In this document: positions 5,535 through 9,207 of the stretch, one piece after another
Position numbering within the stretch: position 1 is the stretch's first letter
How the letters are laid out: every line of letters begins with the position of its first letter
Assembly: GCA_018813975.1 (NCBI GenBank)
Contig: JAHJAQ010000123.1
Location: 1 to 9,207, forward strand
Length of the DNA stretch: 9,207 bases
Source of the DNA: Microcaldota archaeon
GTDB lineage: Archaea > Iainarchaeota > Iainarchaeia > Iainarchaeales > JAGVWC01
Direction of reading: 5' to 3'
Program-made: the position numbers and the translations under genes
Notes under the pieces: generated by a model
Databases searched by the model: none
Told to the model about the DNA's origin: nothing
Seen by the model: the letters and a program-made list of their open reading frames with translations, nothing else

Positions 5535-6320
5535 TTATAGATATTCTTTTACAAGTTCTCGTATTTCTTCAAAGGTTTTTTCATTCCTTGAAACAATGAG
5601 TATGGGTAGCAATTCGGAAAAGTTTTTGAGTTCGAAATCCTTCCCATTCACTGTGCGAATAATATTGCCCGCTTCTTGGGCAATCAATAATCCTGCAATT
5701 TGATCTTCAGATTCGGATTTCAGTGAAATAATAGAATCGATTTTTCCCATGCTAAGTAACAAATAATCAAGCGATGGTGCCCATTGAGTAAGAATGCGTT
5801 TTACCTGCCCGCTTAACCCTGCAGTTACTTGGCTTTGCAATTCGGTCGATGCATATCCTGCCACAATGGAAATAGTCTGTTTGTTTGGTTTTTCCTCTTT
5901 TGGGGTTGGTGCCGGCCGGTTGAAAACCGGTTTTTTCCCTCTTTCAGCATATCCCAACAAATTCATGGTCGGTTGGTAAATTGCTCCGAGTGAAATTTGA
6001 TTGGATTTCAATAGGGCAATGGATATCCCAAAATGGGGAATTCCAATTGAAAAATTGCTGGTTCCATCTAACGGATCAATGACCCACAATTTATCGGACT
6101 GGTTTTTGGAAAACTTTGCTTCCTCGGAGTAAAAAGCGTAATCTGGAAAGCGTTTTTTCAGGATGTTTAAAATGATTTTTTCCGATTCCAGATCGGCTTG
6201 AGAAACAATGTTTCCAAGTCCCTTGTCTATAAACTCTGTCTTTGGATGGTTGAAAAATTTTTCCAGCACCGCCCCGCCTTTTTTGCAAGCTTCGATTGCG
6301 GTTTCTAATTCTGCCTTCAT
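5535..6320 (-). CDS. Inositol monophosphatase / fructose-1,6-bisphosphatase family phosphatase
   Basis: A Mg2+-dependent sugar phosphatase of the IMPase fold. Archaeal relatives act on inositol monophosphate and often also on fructose 1,6-bisphosphate, so the substrate is uncertain. With the start at 6320 it has 261 residues, a normal length. Numbered from this start, the metal-site motifs are SQAD (40-43), the EE pair of YSEEA (64-68), and WVIDPLDGTSNF (79-90) with D82 and D85. The late metal Asp is D206 in SEDQIAG, where most members have WDxAAG. A frame-matched ATG exists at 6336-6338, but only the ATG at 6318-6320 has a Shine-Dalgarno (GGGTTGA, four to five bases away). It closely resembles the one before the next gene. 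Downstream, the Nudix fusion starts 20 bases after the stop. Upstream is tRNA-Gly. Confidence 0.92.
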   Translation of the reverse strand: MKAELETAIEACKKGGAVLEKFFNHPKTEFIDKGLGNIVSQADLESEKIILNILKKRFPDYAFYSEEAKFSKNQSDKLWVIDPLDGTSNFSIGIPHFGISIALLKSNQISLGAIYQPTMNLLGYAERGKKPVFNRPAPTPKEEKPNKQTISIVAGYASTELQSQVTAGLSGQVKRILTQWAPSLDYLLLSMGKIDSIISLKSESEDQIAGLLIAQEAGNIIRTVNGKDFELKNFSELLPILIVSRNEKTFEEIRELVKEYL

Positions 6321-6324
6321 TTTG

Positions 6325-6331
6325 TCAACCC
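6325..6331 (-). promoter_or_regulatory. Shine-Dalgarno selecting the internal ATG of the IMPase gene
   Basis: GGGTTGA followed by CAAA and then ATG at 6318-6320. The downstream fusion gene has GGGTGACAAAATG in the same arrangement. The alternative ATG at 6336-6338 lies only eight bases from the tRNA 3' end and has no such site. Confidence 0.55.
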
Positions 6332-6346
6332 AATGCATTGCTATAA

Positions 6347-6499
6347 TGCGCCCGCCGGGATTCGAACCCGGGTCAAGAGCTCGTCTTCACAACTTTTTTT
6401 TTTTGTTGCGCGAAGTATGCCCGAAGGGCTGTTTTTCGCCAGCCTTTTGAAAAAAGGCTGTTTGGAAGGCTCTAATCCTAACCACTAGACCACGGACGC
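6347..6499 (-). tRNA. tRNA-Gly (anticodon UCC), intron-containing
   Basis: Two exons, 6463-6499 (37 nt) and 6347-6381 (35 nt), give a 72-nt mature tRNA. The acceptor stem GCGTCCG pairs with CGGGCGC through one G-T wobble, with discriminator A73. U8, A14, G18, G19 and A21 are present. The D stem GTCT/GGAT contains two wobbles. The anticodon stem AGAGC/GCTCT closes the loop CTTCCAA, so the anticodon is TCC (Gly). The T arm is CCGGG-TTCGAAT-CCCGG. CCA is not encoded, as is common in archaea. The variable loop is four bases. The IMPase gene begins 8 or 26 bases after the 3' end, depending on its start codon, so tRNA processing may create the 5' end of that mRNA. Confidence 0.93.
6382..6462 (-). 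other. Archaeal tRNA intron (81 nt) at canonical position 37/38
   Basis: The intron interrupts the anticodon loop between nucleotides 37 and 38. It forms a bulge-helix-bulge: loop bases CTTC (32-35) pair with GAAG near the intron 3' end, the 5' bulge is C-A^A, and the next helix is ACAGC/GTTGT. The 3' bulge appears to be ACG^A, four bases rather than the canonical three. Inside are two more hairpins: AGCCTTTT-TTC-AAAAGGCT, and GCGAA/TTCGC enclosing GCCC-TTC-GGGC. It is too short for a homing endonuclease. The expected processing enzyme is the archaeal splicing endonuclease. Confidence 0.88.
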
Positions 6500-6501
6500 C
6501 A

Positions 6502-6519
6502 GCACGATTTTGATCGTGC
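6502..6519 (-). repeat. Perfect 7-bp inverted repeat just upstream of tRNA-Gly
   Basis: GCACGAT-CAAA-ATCGTGC, ending two bases before the first tRNA nucleotide. It could be an operator lying between the TATA box and the start site, or a hairpin in a short 5' leader, depending on where transcription starts. Confidence 0.6.
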
Positions 6520-6529
6520 ATAATAAAAC
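6520..6529 (-). promoter_or_regulatory. Putative TATA box of the tRNA-Gly gene
   Basis: GTTTTATTAT is centred about 25 bases upstream of the first tRNA nucleotide, the usual distance between an archaeal TATA box and its start site. The match to the TTTATATA-type consensus is only moderate. Nothing else in 6530-6568 apart from the T-run looks promoter-like, except a weaker TTTAAACA further upstream. Confidence 0.45.
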
Positions 6530-6546
6530 TGGGGAGCTTATTGTTT

Positions 6547-6553
6547 AAAAAAA
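6547..6553 (-). terminator. Oligo-T terminator after the surface-protein gene
   Basis: A run of seven T on the minus strand, 15 bases beyond the TAG stop (6569-6571). Archaeal RNA polymerase terminates on such U-tracts without needing a hairpin. None is evident here. Confidence 0.5.
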
Positions 6554-6568
6554 GTCCTTTTGGCAATC

Positions 6569-9160
6569 CTATTTTTGTTTTTGATTAATCAGTACCACGA
6601 TTACTAATCCTATTAAGAGTACGAGAATCAAGTTTGTTTCTGGAATTGCGGCATAGGTGCTTCCTCCGATTGAGAAAAAAGCGTTTTTTTGGTCTTGTAA
6701 GGTGGAGTCGCAATAAACACTCGTAATAATGCTGTATGCTCCGCTTTTGAGTGTACTGGTATTGGGCAAAGTCGGCGTGCTGGGTGCGGATAAAAAGTTG
6801 ATTATGTTGGCTTCTAAACTATCCAGTGAAAAGCTGTTGCTCGTTGCACTGAGGTCTAGTGAAGCATTGTCTGCGGTAGTCACACTAATTTTTATTGTTC
6901 CGGAAGTGCAACTTTGTTTTCCCACGTTTTGAATGGTTACACTCACTTGTTCCAGTGTTTTTCCTGGTTGATGGTTTAATGGTTGGATTTCAATTTGTCG
7001 AATCACAATCTTTGGGTCTAATGGGCGTAGCGTACAAGTACATTTATTTGCTCCGGAAGCGATTGTTGGTGGCAAGCAATAGTATTCTTGAGTACATCCT
7101 TGTTCTCCAAGTCCAAAAATAAAATCACATTCTTCGTTAGGATCCGCAATCCCGTTTCCGCATGCTGGTTCGCATTGGCAAGTGGCTGAATTACAGCTTT
7201 CTCCTGTTGGGCATGATGGTAATTCTGGTTCTCCGCATGTTTCTCCGCTTTCTGGAATTCCGTTTCCGCATGCTTGGGTTGGGGAAACGCATTGGCAATT
7301 AACACAGGTTTCTGTAGCATTGCAGGGAGGCAATTCTGGTTCGTTACATTCTTCTCCTGGGTCTGCAATACCGTCTCCGCAAGTTGTGCTGGATGGAATG
7401 CATTGGCAGTTTATACAGTCTTCTCCTGGAGCACAGCTTAGTCCTGGTTCTCCGCATGTTTCTCCGCTTTCTGGAATTCCATTGTCGCATACTGGTTGGG
7501 TTCCACATTGGCATCCAATGCATTCTTCAAAGTATGGATCGTCAAAACTACAGTAACCGTGCTGGCTGTTGCTGGGATCGCATTTTTCGACTGGTCGAAC
7601 AATAGTATCACAGCAAAGATCTCCTGGAGGAGGCAAGCAAGTACATCCTCTTGATTGAATACCCGCACCGTCAAAGATACTCGCTGAAGGAATACAGTAT
7701 TCTCCAAGGTCAAAGTTACAATTTCCCTCATGACTGTACTCGCCCGGGGTTACCTCAATAATATCACAGTCTTCATTTTCACTCACGAGATTATCCGTTC
7801 CACACGAAAATTGGTCAATGCGTTTGCATGCTGAAGAACAAGAATCTCCTTCTGTATAGGCTACGCTAAAAACGACTCGATTGTTTTCTAAATCGCATTC
7901 TTCTCCCGCATTTAAAACGCCATTGCGACAAGTGCTTCCAGAAACGCAGGCGCAGGTATTGGAACAGGTTTGAATAGTGCCTGTTCTGGTTCCATCAAAG
8001 TCACAGGTTCCCACATCAAGTTCATTAACGTTTTCGCATTGCTCTCCCGCGTCCAAAACATTATTACCGCATTCCCAGGTCGGCACACACGTATTAAACT
8101 GGCATTCGTAATTCGTGAAACAATCACTATTTTCCGAGCAAGTCGAATAGCATTCTGATGACGGATTTGGTTGTAGGCATGGTTCTGCGGGGAACGGAAC
8201 ACAAACCGATTGTTCGCATTGGCATGTTTCTTCAATACACGTTTCACTTTGGATTGCACAATCAATATTCACTTCACATTCTTCCTGGGGTTCTTGTAAT
8301 ATTCCATCTCTACAGGTATTGGGTGTGGTGCCTGGGTTTATGCATTGTGTACAATCACTATTACAATAATAATCCCCAACACAACCCGTAATTTCTGCAG
8401 TGGGATCGCACGTTTCCCCCGTATCTTTTCTACCGTCTCCGCACGTGTGTTGTCTTGCACAGTAGCCATAGTTTCCCGCTTCTAGGCAATGTCTTTGTTT
8501 TTTGCAGGGCGTTGGTTCGCAAAAACCATTGGTTCCGCACTGGTGGGGTGGAAATCTACAATTCACGCTTTGGGTTTCAACAGTGCACGCGGTTTGTTGG
8601 GGGTAATCACACGAATCTTCATCATAGGTATCATCGTCTTCGTCTGGTATTACGTCGTCGTCGTCTGGTATTACGTCGTCGTCGTCTGGTATTACGTCGT
8701 CGTCGTCTGGTATTACGTCGTCGTCGTCTGGTACTACGTCGTCGTCATCATCGCCGTCGTCATCGTCGGGATAGTCTGATGGGCAATTGGGTGTTCCGGG
8801 AATGCAATCGTCCTTTGTACACAAGAATGACCAGTTTAATGAACAAGAAGGATTAAGATCCTGGCAATTATTTCCTGTGATCCAGCAACCATGGTCTGTC
8901 CAACCGGCGCCACAAGCATATGTTCCAATGTGAATTGACAGCCAGTAACCGCATTCTCCCATGCACGGATGATCTGGGTCGTCGGCATCTATACAAATAC
9001 CCCTAGTATAGTTTCCAGGGCATGGCATAGGGTTTGGAATAATACAACAATTGCACGGGTTTTCTGGACACAAACAACTGGTCACGGCATTGCTATTTGG
9101 GACCAGCCAAAGAAAAGCAACTAGGGCAAAACCCCCTAATAGGATAAGGTTTTTTTTCAC
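6569..9160 (-). CDS. Large secreted cysteine-rich surface protein with Asp-rich repeat and C-terminal anchor
   Basis: An 863-residue extracellular protein of unknown function. Residues 1-25 are a signal peptide (MKKN, then a hydrophobic core, likely cleavage after SNA). A Cys-rich N region (29-127) is followed by an acidic linker (131-183) of five seven-residue V-[VI]-P-D-D-[DE]-D repeats. Residues 184-710 contain about ten Cys modules of the form C-G-[DN]-G-I-x-[DE]-x-G-E-x-C, for example at 558, 594, 631 and 667, with further CxC and CxxC pairs. The form recalls Myxococcus-type cysteine-rich repeats and implies many disulfides. Residues 715-830 look like a CARDB-type beta domain. The tail has IPETN (839-843), about 15 hydrophobic residues and NQKQK, consistent with a membrane anchor or sorting signal. 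The start is GTG (9158-9160), probably leaderless. Adhesion or ligand binding is a guess. Confidence 0.85.
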   Translation of the reverse strand: MKKNLILLGGFALVAFLWLVPNSNAVTSCLCPENPCNCCIIPNPMPCPGNYTRGICIDADDPDHPCMGECGYWLSIHIGTYACGAGWTDHGCWITGNNCQDLNPSCSLNWSFLCTKDDCIPGTPNCPSDYPDDDDGDDDDDVVPDDDDVIPDDDDVIPDDDDVIPDDDDVIPDEDDDTYDEDSCDYPQQTACTVETQSVNCRFPPHQCGTNGFCEPTPCKKQRHCLEAGNYGYCARQHTCGDGRKDTGETCDPTAEITGCVGDYYCNSDCTQCINPGTTPNTCRDGILQEPQEECEVNIDCAIQSETCIEETCQCEQSVCVPFPAEPCLQPNPSSECYSTCSENSDCFTNYECQFNTCVPTWECGNNVLDAGEQCENVNELDVGTCDFDGTRTGTIQTCSNTCACVSGSTCRNGVLNAGEECDLENNRVVFSVAYTEGDSCSSACKRIDQFSCGTDNLVSENEDCDIIEVTPGEYSHEGNCNFDLGEYCIPSASIFDGAGIQSRGCTCLPPPGDLCCDTIVRPVEKCDPSNSQHGYCSFDDPYFEECIGCQCGTQPVCDNGIPESGETCGEPGLSCAPGEDCINCQCIPSSTTCGDGIADPGEECNEPELPPCNATETCVNCQCVSPTQACGNGIPESGETCGEPELPSCPTGESCNSATCQCEPACGNGIADPNEECDFIFGLGEQGCTQEYYCLPPTIASGANKCTCTLRPLDPKIVIRQIEIQPLNHQPGKTLEQVSVTIQNVGKQSCTSGTIKISVTTADNASLDLSATSNSFSLDSLEANIINFLSAPSTPTLPNTSTLKSGAYSIITSVYCDSTLQDQKNAFFSIGGSTYAAIPETNLILVLLIGLVIVVLINQKQK
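7225..7261 (-). repeat. 37-bp perfect direct repeat, copy 1
   Basis: Identical to 7444-7480. It lies in the Cys-module region of the surface protein and encodes the GIPESGETCGEP-type module. The copies are 219 bases apart, an exact multiple of three. Confidence 0.85.
7444..7480 (-). repeat. 37-bp perfect direct repeat, copy 2
   Basis: The second copy of the in-frame repeat at 7225-7261. Perfect DNA identity, in a protein whose other modules have diverged, suggests recent duplication or gene conversion. Confidence 0.85.
8643..8747 (-). repeat. Five tandem 21-bp units encoding the Asp-rich linker
   Basis: On the plus strand the unit is tctggtattacgtcgtcgtcg, given here as five consecutive 21-bp copies. 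The first four are nearly identical and the last has changes (ggtact, final tca). Each encodes seven residues of the V-[VI]-P-D-D-D-D type. GTC/GAC triplet richness and unit identity make slippage-driven length variation likely. Confidence 0.9.
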
Positions 9161-9183
9161 GCTATAGAAATAATTATTATTGT

Positions 9184-9190
9184 TATTTAA
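9184..9190 (-). promoter_or_regulatory. Putative TATA box of the surface-protein gene
   Basis: TTAAATA, with an A-rich BRE-like stretch (CCAAAACA) just upstream, lies 23 bases before the GTG start. Initiation at the usual distance would begin at or within a few bases of the GTG, so the mRNA is probably leaderless. No Shine-Dalgarno is present, which agrees. Confidence 0.55.
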
Positions 9191-9207
9191 TGTTTTGGAT
9201 TGGGGAA

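Noticed and set aside
5916..5936. Plus-strand terminator-like hairpin CCGGTT-GAA-AACCGG followed by six T
   Set aside because: It lies within the IMPase coding sequence, antisense to it, and no plus-strand gene ends there. It is probably due to the encoded KKPVFNRPAP segment.
8643..8747. Tandem 21-bp units as a CRISPR array
   Set aside because: There are no spacers between units and the array is in frame within a coding region.
8455..8856. Plus-strand open frames over the Asp repeat (Arg/Leu or Val/Tyr repeats)
   Set aside because: They are by-products of the 21-bp repeat read in other frames. The minus frame has the signal peptide, Cys modules and anchor.

Overview
The window reads as archaeal chromosome, most likely from an uncultured AT-rich lineage such as a DPANN group. 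The evidence is gene content: ribosomal proteins S19e, L31e, L39e and LX (L18Ae), aIF6, prefoldin alpha, a PDCD5-family protein, RNase P protein 4, and a tRNA with a bulge-helix-bulge intron at position 37/38. These are archaeal/eukaryotic families, and the order S19e-PDCD5-L39e-L31e-aIF6-LX-prefoldin alpha-FtsY is a well-known archaeal translation and protein-folding cluster. The exact phylum cannot be fixed from sequence alone. No taxon-specific marker was seen.

Every gene supported here lies on the minus strand, so the window is best read from right (9207) to left (1). At the right end (9160-6569) is a large secreted, cysteine-rich surface protein. It has a signal peptide, an Asp-rich tandem repeat, about ten Cys modules, a CARDB-like beta domain and a C-terminal membrane anchor. 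It has its own promoter and an oligo-T terminator. Next comes a spliced tRNA-Gly(UCC) gene (6499-6347), followed within a few bases by an inositol-monophosphatase-family phosphatase.

A nucleotide-metabolism pair follows. The first gene (5514-4570) fuses an MTH1-like Nudix hydrolase to a DNPH1/Rcl-like deoxynucleotide N-glycosidase domain. The second (4559-4152) is a stand-alone DNPH1/Rcl-like protein. Together they suggest a nucleotide-pool clean-up route: a damaged or modified dNTP becomes a dNMP, which is then split into free base and deoxyribose 5-phosphate. The stand-alone gene overlaps the RNase P protein 4 gene by 4 bases, which ties this pair to the information-processing genes downstream.

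From 3747 to the left edge runs the tightly packed translation cluster, with gaps of a few bases or short overlaps. It ends in ftsY, which is cut by the window edge. S19e, L31e and L39e carry unusual Lys/Glu- or Lys-rich C-terminal tails. No stretch longer than about 110 bases lacks a gene. The longest gaps are 3748-3837 (S19e leader) and 6500-6568 (tRNA promoter and upstream terminator). No mobile elements, CRISPR arrays or rRNAs were seen.
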